This document shows, in pieces, positions 1-7,350 of a stretch of DNA of 44,650 nucleotides (position 1 is the stretch's first letter; each line of letters starts with the position of its first letter). The stretch comes from a virus: the IMG/VR virus record IMGVR_UViG_3300025703_000004, positions 1 to 44,650 of that record; one strand, given 5' to 3'. Both the position numbers and the translations under genes were made by a program. A model generated the notes under the pieces. It was not told where the DNA came from. It saw only the letters and a program-made list of their open reading frames with translations, and made no database searches.

Positions 1-99
1 AACACCGCGCTGGAGCCAACGGCGGCTGCTCCTTGCATTGAGATTTCAGTGATATTCATAGGTTTTTGTTTTTCGCGCCGTGGCTCAGCTTTGGATCGT
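1..99. repeat. Terminal direct repeat (copy 1), circular overlap
   Basis: These 99 bases are identical to 44552-44650. The repeat begins and ends inside an attC-like site and inside coding sequence, and reading frames continue correctly across the join. It is therefore most simply an assembly overlap of a circular or circularly permuted genome of 44,551 bp. It also repeats the first codons of the gene whose full copy is at 44266-44610 (start codon here at 57-59). Confidence 0.93.
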
Positions 100-104
100 T
101 CGGC
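1..104 (+). repeat. attC-like site 9 (window-start copy)
   Basis: R'' AAC (cut by the window edge), arm GCTGGAGCCAACGG, loop, arm CCGTGGCTCAGC, R' GTTCGGC at 98-104. The 5' arm pairs with the 3' arm but has one extra G and one extra A, the extrahelical pattern of integron attC sites. The loop holds the start codon of the 44266-44610 gene and the stop of the 56-700 gene. Confidence 0.85.
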
Positions 105-700
105 GTCTTTGCGATGCCGCTCAGTAAATCGTATTCGACCTGGTTTCCGAACACCTCCCAGCCAGGTCGTTTCAGCCGAGAGAACATTTCGAGTTTTGGC
201 ACGTCTGGATACCACTCCGCGATTTTGTCGCGCACATAGTCCGGTTTCGAGCTATGGCTTCCACGCGGCGAGCGGATCACGCTTGAGATTCGCAGCGGTT
301 GCGGTGGCGGCGAGACGTTGCCGCGAGTTCCGACCATCAGGATTTCATGCTGGCCTCTGAACCAGTAGCCCATCCCGACTTTTACCTTGTCCCAGACGGC
401 TTGCGTTTTGTAGCGGAATCCCCACGCCTTCATCACTTCCAGCGCGACTTCCAGCCGTGGCGCACACGCCCACAGGTAGAGGATGCAGTCTTTTGCGGCT
501 GGCACTTGCAGGGCGCATATTTCCTCATCGCTCATTGTCGGGTAGTGGTTTTCGATCCGTCTGTTTGGCGTGGCGTTATCGTAGCGCCACGGCGGGTCGG
601 CGTAGATCACACCAAAAGACGCCGAACAAATCGCTGCACCCGCAATGACTACTGCGGCGGGCAGTTTGGCGGATTCGGGCATCGTAGGCGCAGTAGTCAT
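56..700 (-). CDS. MT-A70 family adenine methyltransferase (cassette 10)
   Basis: Predicted N6-adenine methyltransferase of the MT-A70/Ime4-like class, 214 aa. The catalytic DPPW motif lies at residues 35-38, preceded by the strand VIYA. The downstream pattern YLWACAPRLEVALEVMKAWG and the C-terminal ...PGWEVFGNQV match the usual order of the fold. It would modify adenines in phage DNA, probably protecting it from host restriction (inference). The first 34 residues are non-conserved and are encoded within attC 10. The C-terminal tail from PND onward is encoded within attC 9. Its stop overlaps the next start as ATGA. The target sequence cannot be read from the protein. Confidence 0.88.
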   Translation of the reverse strand: MTTAPTMPESAKLPAAVVIAGAAICSASFGVIYADPPWRYDNATPNRRIENHYPTMSDEEICALQVPAAKDCILYLWACAPRLEVALEVMKAWGFRYKTQAVWDKVKVGMGYWFRGQHEILMVGTRGNVSPPPQPLRISSVIRSPRGSHSSKPDYVRDKIAEWYPDVPKLEMFSRLKRPGWEVFGNQVEYDLLSGIAKTPNDPKLSHGAKNKNL

Positions 701-721
701 GGGGTGAGCTTGGCGTTGGGC
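621..721 (+). repeat. attC-like site 10
   Basis: R'' GCCGAAC, R' GTTGGGC. Arms GCTGCACCCGCAATGACT and AGTCATGGGGTGAGC pair, with an extra G after GCT and an extra A before TGACT in the 5' arm. The loop side holds the start of the 56-700 gene. Confidence 0.85.
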
Positions 722-861
722 AGCCGGAGTGCGCGCTGGGTTTTCGCACGGTTCTTTTGAGCCTTCCGAAGTCTCGCCGTGCGCTTGGCGATTTCGGCTG
801 GCGAGTATTTCTTTGGCACGCCAGCGGCCATCTTGCCGAGTTGTGAGGCGGGATTGCTCAT
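697..861 (-). CDS. Small basic protein, 54 aa (cassette 11)
   Basis: Starts MSNPASQLGKMAAGVPKK and is rich in Lys, Arg and Ala (…EIAKRTARLRKAQKNRAK…), suggesting a nucleic-acid-binding peptide; no family recognised. Its ATG overlaps the stop of the 858-1124 gene as ATGA and its own stop overlaps the start of the methyltransferase gene as ATGA, so the three are translationally coupled. The C-terminus LPNAKLTP is encoded by attC 10, in the same PN frame as the other cassette genes. Confidence 0.6.
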   Translation of the reverse strand: MSNPASQLGKMAAGVPKKYSPAEIAKRTARLRKAQKNRAKTQRALRLPNAKLTP

Positions 862-1124
862 TCGAGTTCTTGGTTGTGGCCGATATACATCGGGCTGGCC
901 TTGTGGAAGGCGTGAATCATTTGCTTGGCCTCATCCTTCGTTTGAGCCTTCCCGACCACGCGACCGGAGCAGGTTGTTACCACGATTCCATCCGGCCAGA
1001 CCGTCGCCGTCCAGCCGCGCTGCGCGGACTTCGGCGCATACGCCTTCATGTGGAATTGGTTCGATGCAGGCGTGCCAGCGAGACAGGTTGCCATCGTGTT
1101 TTGTTTGGTCAGTTTTATTTTCAT
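858..1124 (-). CDS. Hypothetical protein, 88 aa, own promoter (cassette 11)
   Basis: Not recognised. The start at 1124 (MKIKLTKQNTMATC) is preferred over an upstream ATG at 1163 because a good promoter (TTGACA, 17 bases, TATGCT) lies between them with the ATG six bases after the -10 box, so translation would be leaderless. The C-terminal half has a compact pattern (GWTATVWPDGIVVTTCSGR…KAQTKDEAKQMIHAFHK). It is the only cassette seen with its own strong promoter and with two full genes. Its C-terminus does not reach an attC site. Confidence 0.7.
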   Translation of the reverse strand: MKIKLTKQNTMATCLAGTPASNQFHMKAYAPKSAQRGWTATVWPDGIVVTTCSGRVVGKAQTKDEAKQMIHAFHKASPMYIGHNQELE

Positions 1125-1130
1125 GCCCAC

Positions 1131-1159
1131 AGCATATTCCACATAACCGCTTGTGTCAA
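1131..1159 (-). promoter_or_regulatory. Sigma70-type promoter inside cassette 11
   Basis: On the minus strand TTGACA (1159-1154), a 17-base spacer and TATGCT (1136-1131), preceded by an A/T-rich stretch (1160-1185). The ATG at 1124 is six bases after the -10 box, so the transcript should be leaderless. Confidence 0.75.
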
Positions 1160-1212
1160 ACATTTATTTGATTTATTTTCAGCCTCACAGAAGCCTTGGT
1201 TTTATTAGCGTT

Positions 1213-1266
1213 TCAGGCCGGCCTGCCCAACAAGCTGCTGGAGGCAACGGCGGTTGTGCGCGTCAT
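1213..1266 (-). pseudogene. 17-codon remnant or leader ORF in attC 11
   Basis: Reads MTRTTAVASSSLLGRPA then TGA. Its start overlaps the stop of the 1263-1517 gene as ATGA and lies in the attC loop like the true cassette genes, and AVASSSLLG matches the attC-encoded N-termini of other cassettes. No body follows. Either the cassette gene was lost and replaced by the promoter-driven gene at 858-1124, or this is a short leader peptide. Confidence 0.45.
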
Positions 1267-1314
1267 TTGCAATCCACGCCCCCAGTCCGCCGCGCCTCAG
1301 CAGCGGCGTTAGGA
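1225..1314 (+). repeat. attC-like site 11
   Basis: R'' GCCCAAC, R' GTTAGGA. Arms GCTGGAGGCAACGG and CCGCGCCTCAGC pair with one mismatch; extra G and A in the 5' arm. Shortest site of the main array, about 90 bases. Confidence 0.8.
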
Positions 1315-1517
1315 TGCCCAGCCACCATTATGTTCCAAATTGATTTACATTTTTCTGGGGTTTCTCCAAAGGCAGATTCAAGGCCACACTTTGGGCAGTA
1401 TGTGTGCCACTGCCGAGTCTCAGGTTTTATGCCGCAGGTTGGGCATCCTAACAAATCGCTGGAACCAACGGCGGGAGTCCCTTGCGTTCGTTTGTCAGTT
1501 GAAAATAGGTCAGTCAT
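1263..1517 (-). CDS. Lar-like restriction-alleviation zinc protein (cassette 12)
   Basis: 84 aa. After an attC-encoded leader (…GTPAVGSSDLLG) comes a zinc ribbon with CPTCG and CPKCG about 14 residues apart, then a spacer and KSIWN. This order (CPxCG, CxxCG, then a helix ending in WN) is that of the Lar family, which in lambdoid prophages relieves host type I restriction. The start at 1517 is chosen because it places the ATG in the attC 12 loop; a longer frame reaches 1586. The C-terminus from HPN onward is encoded by attC 11. Function is by family resemblance; other small zinc ribbons look similar. Confidence 0.6.
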   Translation of the reverse strand: MTDLFSTDKRTQGTPAVGSSDLLGCPTCGIKPETRQWHTYCPKCGLESAFGETPEKCKSIWNIMVAGHPNAAAEARRTGGVDCK

Positions 1518-1553
1518 ATTTATTCGCCGCCGTGGTTCAGCTTTGGGTTGTGC
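1446..1553 (+). repeat. attC-like site 12
   Basis: R'' TCCTAAC, R' GTTGTGC. Arms GCTGGAACCAACGGCGG and CCGCCGTGGTTCAGC pair fully apart from the extra G and extra A. The AACC/GGTT step differs from the GAGCC/GGCTC of other sites in a compensated way. Confidence 0.87.
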
Positions 1554-2206
1554 CCGATTGAGCGTCTTGCGATTTGGAGCAGCCATTCAGCGAAAGCAAC
1601 GGGCGTGTGTTCTCGTTCTGATGTTGGCAGTCTTTTCTTGTGAGCATTTCGGCTCGTCGTTTTGTTGTGAGCTTTGATGCAGTGAGTTCTCGGATCGTAT
1701 CGCACCAGATGCGCCGGTATTTCTTCTTGCGGCGTGCCGACGATGTAGAGCCATGTCATTTTGTTTGCACGATGCCCCCACCATCTTTGATCCACGGCGA
1801 TTGTATATCCGCCCCACTTGTCGGGACGTGCGCCGGGTTTCGGAAGCGGTATCGCTTTCCAGAGTCGGCTCATTTCTGGATGTTCTAGCACGCCGCCATT
1901 TGCCCTGACTTTTTCGACAGCCCACAGAGCCAGTTCTTTTTCTCCGGGTTCTGGGTTTGCGAAGTGAGCGAGTTTTGCCCATGCGCGGCACGGCGGGTGC
2001 GCGATTACCGGAGTTCCAGCCACGAATGTTTTTGCATCGCGTGTTTTGTCATACACGTCGCAGGCTGGCAGAGATTTGTAGATGGAGTCTTGTCTGGCGA
2101 ATAGCACAGAGACGGGCACAACAAATCGCTGGACACGAATGGCTAGTGTCCCGGCAGTTTGGTCGCTGGTCTTGCGCTCCATCGTTGTTGGTTGTTCAGA
2201 GTTCAT
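1520..2206 (-). CDS. DNA cytosine-methyltransferase-like protein (cassette 13)
   Basis: 228 aa. After an attC-encoded N-terminus (about 33 residues) it has a strand followed by HPPC (70-73) with RAW just after, resembling the PC motif IV of C5 cytosine methyltransferases, and GGVLEHP (about 104-110), resembling the ENP motif. Further on come WWGHRANKMTW and a strand. No clear SAM-binding FxGxG motif is visible near the N-terminus, so it may be a divergent or non-methylating relative. The start at 2206 lies in the attC 13 loop. The C-terminus (GHNPKLNHGGE) is encoded by attC 12 in the common frame. Confidence 0.55.
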   Translation of the reverse strand: MNSEQPTTMERKTSDQTAGTLAIRVQRFVVPVSVLFARQDSIYKSLPACDVYDKTRDAKTFVAGTPVIAHPPCRAWAKLAHFANPEPGEKELALWAVEKVRANGGVLEHPEMSRLWKAIPLPKPGARPDKWGGYTIAVDQRWWGHRANKMTWLYIVGTPQEEIPAHLVRYDPRTHCIKAHNKTTSRNAHKKRLPTSEREHTPVAFAEWLLQIARRSIGHNPKLNHGGE

Positions 2207-2242
2207 TTTACGCACCCGCCATCGGTCAGCTTTGCGTTCGCT
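2116..2242 (+). repeat. attC-like site 13 (terminase end of the array)
   Basis: R'' GCACAAC, R' GTTCGCT. Arms GCTGGACACGAATGGC and GCCATCGGTCAGC pair with an extra G and A and one further unpaired stretch. It is the most diverged site and ends 10 bases from the terminase stop, so it marks the outer end of the array. Confidence 0.72.
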
Positions 2243-2252
2243 GGCTTCCACG

Positions 2253-4364
2253 TTAAAATCCTTTTCCAGGCCGTCCGCGGTGGCCAACCGTTTCTAAATG
2301 CTCCAGTTCCGCCAGCGCCGAGTATTTCACCAGGTCAATAAAATCCTTGCTCGCGCCCGTGCCGCCGCTGCGCCCCGTGTAATTCTCCAGGCACCAGATC
2401 ACCTGCCGGCATTCCTCGCTCACGAACAATCGCGGCTGGTTCACCCCCGGCATCTGGTCTTCCCCCGCGCCCACCGCACCCAGCCCATCACCACCCAATA
2501 GCCCGTTCAGCAGCGTGATCCCCTCGTCCGCCTCCTCCGCGTTGGAGCGTCTGGACGTCGGCGCATCGTTCAGCTCCATCGCCGGCGCGATGCGCTCGCC
2601 CGTCTTCGCGTCCAGTTGTTCCGCCTCAAACAGATCATAAAGCGTCACCCCGCCGCCCGTGCTCACATGCTCATTGTGGATCCCGCGTGGATCGCCATAC
2701 CGCGCCGCAATCTCCTCGCGCAACTCCAAAAGATTCTCCCCGCCCCGCATCGCCTGCCGTATCCGCTTCTGCCAATACAAATCCGGCACGTCTCTTGTCA
2801 GCACGGTTTCCAATGTGGTTTCATTCCAGGGCACGGCACGGTTCCCCAGCAGCATCGCTGGCACGGCGATCAACTCCTGCCGCAAAATTTCATTCTTATA
2901 CCGCTCCACGCCCCAGCCCAGCCCCGTCTGCGCCGGCCCCGCATCGCCGTCCCAGCCCTTGCGGTTCTGATCGTTCACTTCCCGCTCCGTCGTCACCGCC
3001 CATTCGCCGTAGGTCGGCATGTCCGGCCATTCCCGGTAGAGATACCAGCTCACCGGCCGCGTCGGCACCGCCCGGATCCAGATCATCGGGAAATTCCGCG
3101 TCCCGTGCGGGTCAAAGAAAAAGTAATTCGTCCCCGTCGCCGGGATTTGCGACCGCTTCACGATGTTCAACGGCCCGAAGTTCGGGAACGCCCGCGCGAT
3201 GCTGTCCCGCGCATAACCGTAGGCCACCCGCTCGATATACTCCGTCGTCTTCCCCGCGCACAGCGCCGCGATCTCGTCGTAATACGTCCGCCCCGCGCCC
3301 GGGCCGAACCGGTTGAAGATCGTGTGGAAATAGATCGCCTTCGCCCCCGGCATCACGCACTGGCGGATGTAGGGCATGTGGCCCTTGGCGATGTCTGGAA
3401 AATTCTGGCCCGGCAGCAGCTCGCTCGGCCGGCTTTGCAGCGTGCGTGCCGCCTTGCCCACCATCTCCTTGATCGCCGGCGTGATGCCCTTCACCGGTGT
3501 GAACGGCCACAGCAGTTTCGCCTGGCGGAACTTCACGCGACGCGCGAACATCTTCAGCCATGCCAGCGGCATGGATTCATCCGGCACCGCCCCGATGTTC
3601 GGACACGCCGTCCGTCCCTGCGCCCGCCACGCGGAGAGGTCAACCGGCTCAAATTCCTTGTCCAGCGCGCCGGTGGCATCTTTTAACGCCTCCGTCAATC
3701 GTTGGCTCACCGCGTGATACACGTCCATTGGAGCGCCCCATTCCCATCCTTCAAAATCCGTCGTCTCCTGGTTGTAGGTCAGGAAATAAATCTGGCTGCC
3801 GTTCGGGAAAATCACCTTGCCGTCCGCAAACCCGTTCTTCTGCGTGTGGTTGATGTTTGTGATCGCGCTGCCCCGCTTCCCGTTCAGATGTTCGAAATGG
3901 CGGCGGATGTAATACCACCCCAGCTCCTGCACCGTCGCGATGCTCGACTCCAGCGATTCTGAACAGATCGCCACGCGCGAATTCGGGAACAACAGCGCGC
4001 TTTCCACCGCCCGCTTCACCGCATACCACGTCTTCTGCGCCCGGTTCCCGCCAAAGATTCCCAGCAGGTAGCAACCCTCCGCTTCTATCAACAGCTTGTC
4101 CGCGTCCGACCACGTCTCCGCCTCAAACGTCCAGTTCAACGGATCCATTTTCTCAAACGCAATCCTTTCCTGTCTCCGTTGCAGTTGTGTGATGAATCGT
4201 TCCTGACCGTCTGGCGTCGCCATCAACGCCTGCACCTGCGCCAATGTCGGCAGCTTCAAAATCGGATGCGCCGACACCTCCAGCTTCTCATACAACGCCT
4301 TCAGCTCCGCCTCACCAAATCTCGGCGCAGCGGCTGGCGTTCTGGATGTCTGGACGGTTTCCAT
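2253..4364 (-). CDS. terL: Terminase large subunit
   Basis: ATPase and nuclease of the DNA-packaging motor, 703 aa. The P-loop region reads FGGNRAQKTWYA (about 104-115); the usual FGGNRxGKT pattern is altered to AQK, an unusual Walker A. A nuclease-like segment FFDPHG (about 420) and a C-terminal DLVKYSALAE follow. It starts by overlapping the stop of the upstream gene (TAATG). Downstream, where the portal would be expected, lies the cassette array, so terminase and portal are about 7.8 kb apart on the circle. Confidence 0.88.
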   Translation of the reverse strand: METVQTSRTPAAAPRFGEAELKALYEKLEVSAHPILKLPTLAQVQALMATPDGQERFITQLQRRQERIAFEKMDPLNWTFEAETWSDADKLLIEAEGCYLLGIFGGNRAQKTWYAVKRAVESALLFPNSRVAICSESLESSIATVQELGWYYIRRHFEHLNGKRGSAITNINHTQKNGFADGKVIFPNGSQIYFLTYNQETTDFEGWEWGAPMDVYHAVSQRLTEALKDATGALDKEFEPVDLSAWRAQGRTACPNIGAVPDESMPLAWLKMFARRVKFRQAKLLWPFTPVKGITPAIKEMVGKAARTLQSRPSELLPGQNFPDIAKGHMPYIRQCVMPGAKAIYFHTIFNRFGPGAGRTYYDEIAALCAGKTTEYIERVAYGYARDSIARAFPNFGPLNIVKRSQIPATGTNYFFFDPHGTRNFPMIWIRAVPTRPVSWYLYREWPDMPTYGEWAVTTEREVNDQNRKGWDGDAGPAQTGLGWGVERYKNEILRQELIAVPAMLLGNRAVPWNETTLETVLTRDVPDLYWQKRIRQAMRGGENLLELREEIAARYGDPRGIHNEHVSTGGGVTLYDLFEAEQLDAKTGERIAPAMELNDAPTSRRSNAEEADEGITLLNGLLGGDGLGAVGAGEDQMPGVNQPRLFVSEECRQVIWCLENYTGRSGGTGASKDFIDLVKYSALAELEHLETVGHRGRPGKGF

Positions 4365-4654
4365 TATTTTATTCGATCTCTGATTTCAAAGTCTAAAAGT
4401 TTCGACATCGGCACGTTTGCCGCCAAGCTAATCTTGCTTAATTCCCTCAATGCCTCAAAATAACGCTGTGCCATTTTCCCTTGTTTAGTCCTCAAATCTT
4501 CGCGGGAATTCGGATTCATTGGAACTGCTGGTCTATCTCGAAAAATCAGTTCGCAAGCAGCCAGAGAAATAACGAAAATGTTGGCGGGCACGCGCTCGCG
4601 CGGACGCGGAGGAGGCGCGACGTAGCCCGGTGTGTATTCAATTGACAGTGTCAT
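4364..4654 (-). CDS. Hypothetical protein, possible small terminase position
   Basis: 96 aa from the ATG at 4654 (MTLSIEYTPGYVAPPPRP); a longer frame to 4729 has no support. It has a Pro/Arg-rich N-terminus and a helical C-terminal half (…QRYFEALRELSKISLA…). It sits directly upstream of and overlapping terL, the usual place of a small terminase subunit, but no HTH is evident. The opening MTLSIEYTPGY resembles the start of the tail-collar protein at 23697 (MALTIQYTAGY), a curious similarity of unknown meaning. Confidence 0.65.
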   Translation of the reverse strand: MTLSIEYTPGYVAPPPRPRERVPANIFVISLAACELIFRDRPAVPMNPNSREDLRTKQGKMAQRYFEALRELSKISLAANVPMSKLLDFEIRDRIK

Positions 4655-4659
4655 AGTGG

Positions 4660-4884
4660 CTAAACCTTCTTCCTTCTGCGTCTCGGTGTCTCTGTGGCAG
4701 GTTTCAAAATCGGCTCCGTCAGATTGCACAGATCCGTCGCCGCCACCGCCAGCCGGTTGCTCATCTCCAGCAACTCCATCGCATCCGCCTTCGTATGGTT
4801 CGGCGTCCGCAGCAATTCCTCCGATTTCGCCCGCGCACGCCCGCTCGCGCTATACGCCGCCTGCTTCGCTTCATTGATCGTCAT
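4660..4884 (-). CDS. Small helical protein, 74 aa
   Basis: Not recognised. Mostly helical (MTINEAKQAAYSASGRARAK…MELLEMSNRLAVAATDLCNL) with a very basic C-terminus (RRRRKKV). It lies in the packaging/replication operon immediately before the 4364-4654 gene. The Ala-rich helices would suit a small oligomeric or DNA-binding role; this is only inference. Confidence 0.6.
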   Translation of the reverse strand: MTINEAKQAAYSASGRARAKSEELLRTPNHTKADAMELLEMSNRLAVAATDLCNLTEPILKPATETPRRRRKKV

Positions 4885-4899
4885 AATGTTCCTTTCGTT

Positions 4900-5280
4900 T
4901 TAGCGGATATACTCCGCGATTTCTTCTCCCTCTCCGCTCTGGGGAGAGGTCCGGGGTGAGGTGTCCCCGCCGTTCACTGCATCCCGCATCTGCTGAAACA
5001 AACCCTTCGCCATCTCCATCGTCGGCCTCACCCGCACCGGCCGTTCCCCGCTCGCCACTCGCCACTCATCACTCGTCACTGCCCTTTGCGGCACCCACAC
5101 CACCGTCCACTTATGGCAACGCGGACACTTCGCCGGCGTCCCCGCCTCCTCGGGGATGTTCTCCGCCGGCTTCTCGCACCGCTCGCACCAAAACCCGCTG
5201 AACCCCAACGGCACAATCACCCGCGCACTCGCATGGTGGATGTTTTTCAATTTTTCTTTTTGGTTTTGGTTGATCGTCAA
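4900..5280 (-). CDS. Zinc-ribbon protein
   Basis: About 126 aa if started at a TTG (5280) just after the upstream stop; the frame is open to an ATG at 5316 and further, so the start is uncertain. CERC and CPRC spaced by about 20 residues form a probable zinc ribbon (FWCERCEKP…AKCPRCHKW). The middle encodes TSDEWRVASGERP, which comes from an inserted heptanucleotide repeat (5050-5083), and the C-terminus overlaps a CTCTCC/GGAGAGG intergenic-type repeat (about 4926-4965). Such inserts within a coding region suggest tolerated repeat invasion. Confidence 0.6.
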   Translation of the reverse strand: MTINQNQKEKLKNIHHASARVIVPLGFSGFWCERCEKPAENIPEEAGTPAKCPRCHKWTVVWVPQRAVTSDEWRVASGERPVRVRPTMEMAKGLFQQMRDAVNGGDTSPRTSPQSGEGEEIAEYIR

Positions 5281-5284
5281 AATT

Positions 5285-5488
5285 TCATCGTATCTGCCAC
5301 CCGTGCTGCGTCGCATCCACGCAATGTTTCGCGCACACATGACCGATGCACACGCCGGATTGATGCACCTCAAACAGCGGATATTCCCCGCACGTGATGA
5401 ATCCGCTGCTATGCTTCGACATCACGCCCTCCACCCACTGGCATTTCTTCGGCCTGCGGATCCTCTGTTTTGTTTTATCTGTGCTCAT
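5285..5488 (-). CDS. Cys-rich small protein, 67 aa
   Basis: Start at 5488 (MSTDKTKQRIRR). It has a basic N-terminus, then scattered Cys and His (KKCQW, ITCGEY, GVCIGHVCAKHC) that could bind zinc; no family recognised. The start codon sits within a CAGATGAGCACAGAT repeat of the kind found at other gene junctions here. Placed between helicase and zinc-ribbon genes in one operon. Confidence 0.55.
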   Translation of the reverse strand: MSTDKTKQRIRRPKKCQWVEGVMSKHSSGFITCGEYPLFEVHQSGVCIGHVCAKHCVDATQHGWQIR

Positions 5489-5511
5489 CTGTGAAAATCT
5501 GTGGCTAAAAT

Positions 5512-7092
5512 TCAATCCCCCGCCAGCACATCCTCATCGTCAATGACCGACTCGTTTTTAAGCTCCAGCGACTCATCCGATTTCGGCGCCGACGTCCGGT
5601 AGGCATCCACAAACCGCGTCCACGGCTTGATGAACACCAGCGTCGCATCCTCCCCGCTCCGTCCCTCGCGCTGCTTCTCCACCGTGCACGTCACGATCGC
5701 CAGGTTCTTTTTCCAGAAACCCTTTGCCGTCACACGCCAGTCCTCCGGCACGCTCGTCAGCCGCGGCAGGATGTCTTCGATCCGTTTCACCCACGCCTCG
5801 CTTTTCACGTCCGGCTTCCACAAAAACATCACCACGTCCGCGTCCTGCTCGAGCTGGCCCGTGTCCTTCAAGTCGCTCAACCGCGGGCGCCGATGCGTCT
5901 CCTTCTCGATCTCCCGGTTCATCTGCGCGCACAGCACCACCGCCACGTTCAATTCCTTCGCCAGCGCCTTCAATCGCATCGAGCACTCCGCCAGCTCGTC
6001 GCTCTTGCTCCATTGTTTGTGACGGTTGCGGACATAAAGCAGTTGGAAATAATCAATGAAGATAACGCCCACGTGATGCTGCCGCACCATCCGCCGGCAG
6101 CGGATCTCCAGGTCCTCGATGCTCAACCGCGCCGACTCGTCAATGTGGATGTTTAACCCCGCCAGTTGCACCGCCGCGTTCGTCAGCTTCTGCACGTCCG
6201 CGTCCGACATGAAGCCGTTCAAAAATTTCGTCATGTCCGAACCCGCGCGCTGAAACAAGGCCCGCGCACCCAGGCTCACCGCCGTCATCTCCAGGCTGAA
6301 CACCGTGTTCGGCATTTTCTCCACAAGCGCGATGTGCTCCGACATCTGCATGATCAGCGCGCTCTTGCCCGTGCGCGGCCGCGCCGCGATCACGATCAAC
6401 TGCCCGCGCCCCAGCCCCGGCAAAATGTTGTCCAGATAATTGAACCCCGTCATCGGCCCGATCTTGTGCTTCACCCCGCGCCGGAACTTGTCCAGATATT
6501 TCACCTGAACGTCCACGATCACGTCCCGCATCGTCTTCTCCGTCACCTTCAACCCCGTCTCGCACAGCTTGAACAAGTCCGTGGAGACCTGTCCGGTCAG
6601 CGTGTCCACATCCCCCTCATACTCGTAAATCCGGCCTGCGACTTCTCCGCACAATGCCAGCCATCGCCGCAACAGCCATTTCTCCCGGACGATTTCAAGG
6701 TAGTAGGACAGGTTCGCCGCGCTCGGCACGCTGTCCTGGAGTTGCGAGAGATACGCGATGCCGCCGCACTCTTCCAGCAGTCCGCCGTCTTTCAACCCTT
6801 GCTGGACGGAAATCACATCAAGCGGCACACCCTTCTCGCGCAGTCTCACCAGCGTGTTCCAGATCGTCTGATGCCGCAAATCGTAGAACGCATGAAAATC
6901 CGTGATGGTCAGTTGCGCTTCGTCCAGACATTCCGACGGCGAGAGCAACACGCAACCCAGCACCCCCATTTCAGCTTCTGGAGAATGCGGCGGCAACCGG
7001 TCCAGCTTCATGGGATCGGATGGTGATGCCGCTTTCCTGCGACGCTTCTTCCAGTCATCACCACCCGCTTGGTCTGAAACAGAATCAATCAT
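5512..7092 (-). CDS. dnaB: Replicative DNA helicase, DnaB family
   Basis: Hexameric fork helicase, about 526 aa. The N-terminal DnaB domain (LPPHSPEAEMGVLGCVLLSP…) interacts with primase in the family. The C-terminal RecA-like domain has Walker A (ARPRTGKSAL, about 237-246), Walker B (VIFIDYFQLL), an arginine-finger region and RLSDLKDTGQLEQDADVV. ATG at 7092 is preferred to a TTG 12 bases upstream. It is the only clear replication enzyme; no DNA polymerase is visible, so the phage probably uses the host polymerase. The solitary attC cassette lies immediately upstream. Confidence 0.95.
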   Translation of the reverse strand: MIDSVSDQAGGDDWKKRRRKAASPSDPMKLDRLPPHSPEAEMGVLGCVLLSPSECLDEAQLTITDFHAFYDLRHQTIWNTLVRLREKGVPLDVISVQQGLKDGGLLEECGGIAYLSQLQDSVPSAANLSYYLEIVREKWLLRRWLALCGEVAGRIYEYEGDVDTLTGQVSTDLFKLCETGLKVTEKTMRDVIVDVQVKYLDKFRRGVKHKIGPMTGFNYLDNILPGLGRGQLIVIAARPRTGKSALIMQMSEHIALVEKMPNTVFSLEMTAVSLGARALFQRAGSDMTKFLNGFMSDADVQKLTNAAVQLAGLNIHIDESARLSIEDLEIRCRRMVRQHHVGVIFIDYFQLLYVRNRHKQWSKSDELAECSMRLKALAKELNVAVVLCAQMNREIEKETHRRPRLSDLKDTGQLEQDADVVMFLWKPDVKSEAWVKRIEDILPRLTSVPEDWRVTAKGFWKKNLAIVTCTVEKQREGRSGEDATLVFIKPWTRFVDAYRTSAPKSDESLELKNESVIDDEDVLAGD

Positions 7093-7107
7093 GGGTTTGT
7101 TCAATTA

Positions 7108-7350
7108 TCAGTTCGGCAGATGGCGGGCTAGGATTTTCCGCAGAGCGTTGGCGAGCGCCAGTTCGCAATAGCCGCCGTTGTTTTGTTCCCGGTCAGGATA
7201 CGTTCCACCCATGAATTGAATCCGCTGGCATGGCGTGCGCTCGTCGCCTTCTGCGAAAATATCTCGAGCGATTTTGTCCGCCAAATCTGCCGAACCACCG
7301 CATGAAGCGGACACGATTGCAGCAGGCTCTAAAGGTTTGGTTGCATTCAT
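7108..7350 (-). CDS. Cassette protein, 80 aa (solitary cassette)
   Basis: Reads MNATKPLEPAAIVSASCGGS, then DLADKIARDIF and QRIQFMGGTYPDREQNNGGY, then a helix, ending RHLPN. The conserved-looking QRIQFMGGxYPDxExNxGGxCE block suggests a real family; no function known to me. The ATG lies in the attC loop. The C-terminal PN is encoded by CCG-AAC of the left R' box, in the same frame as in the main array. It is followed by the helicase gene. Confidence 0.72.
   Translation of the reverse strand: MNATKPLEPAAIVSASCGGSADLADKIARDIFAEGDERTPCQRIQFMGGTYPDREQNNGGYCELALANALRKILARHLPN

Larger units (their letters stand above)
1..2242 (+). mobile_element. Integron-like cassette array, distal part (cassettes 9 end to 13)
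   Basis: Continuation across the circle of the array that starts at 41204. It carries the end of attC 9 and attC sites 10 to 13, with genes for an MT-A70 methyltransferase, two small proteins, a Lar-like zinc protein and a cytosine-methyltransferase-like protein. The attC polarity is plus (R'' left, R' right) while all genes are on the minus strand. The last R' box (2236-2242) lies 10 bases from the terminase stop. No integron integrase lies within the array, so by integron vocabulary it is a CALIN-type cluster. Confidence 0.85.

Noticed and set aside
1-99. Terminal direct repeat as an LTR-like or virion terminal repeat
   Set aside because: The repeat boundaries are arbitrary inside a gene and an attC site and the frames continue over the junction, so a circular assembly overlap is simpler.
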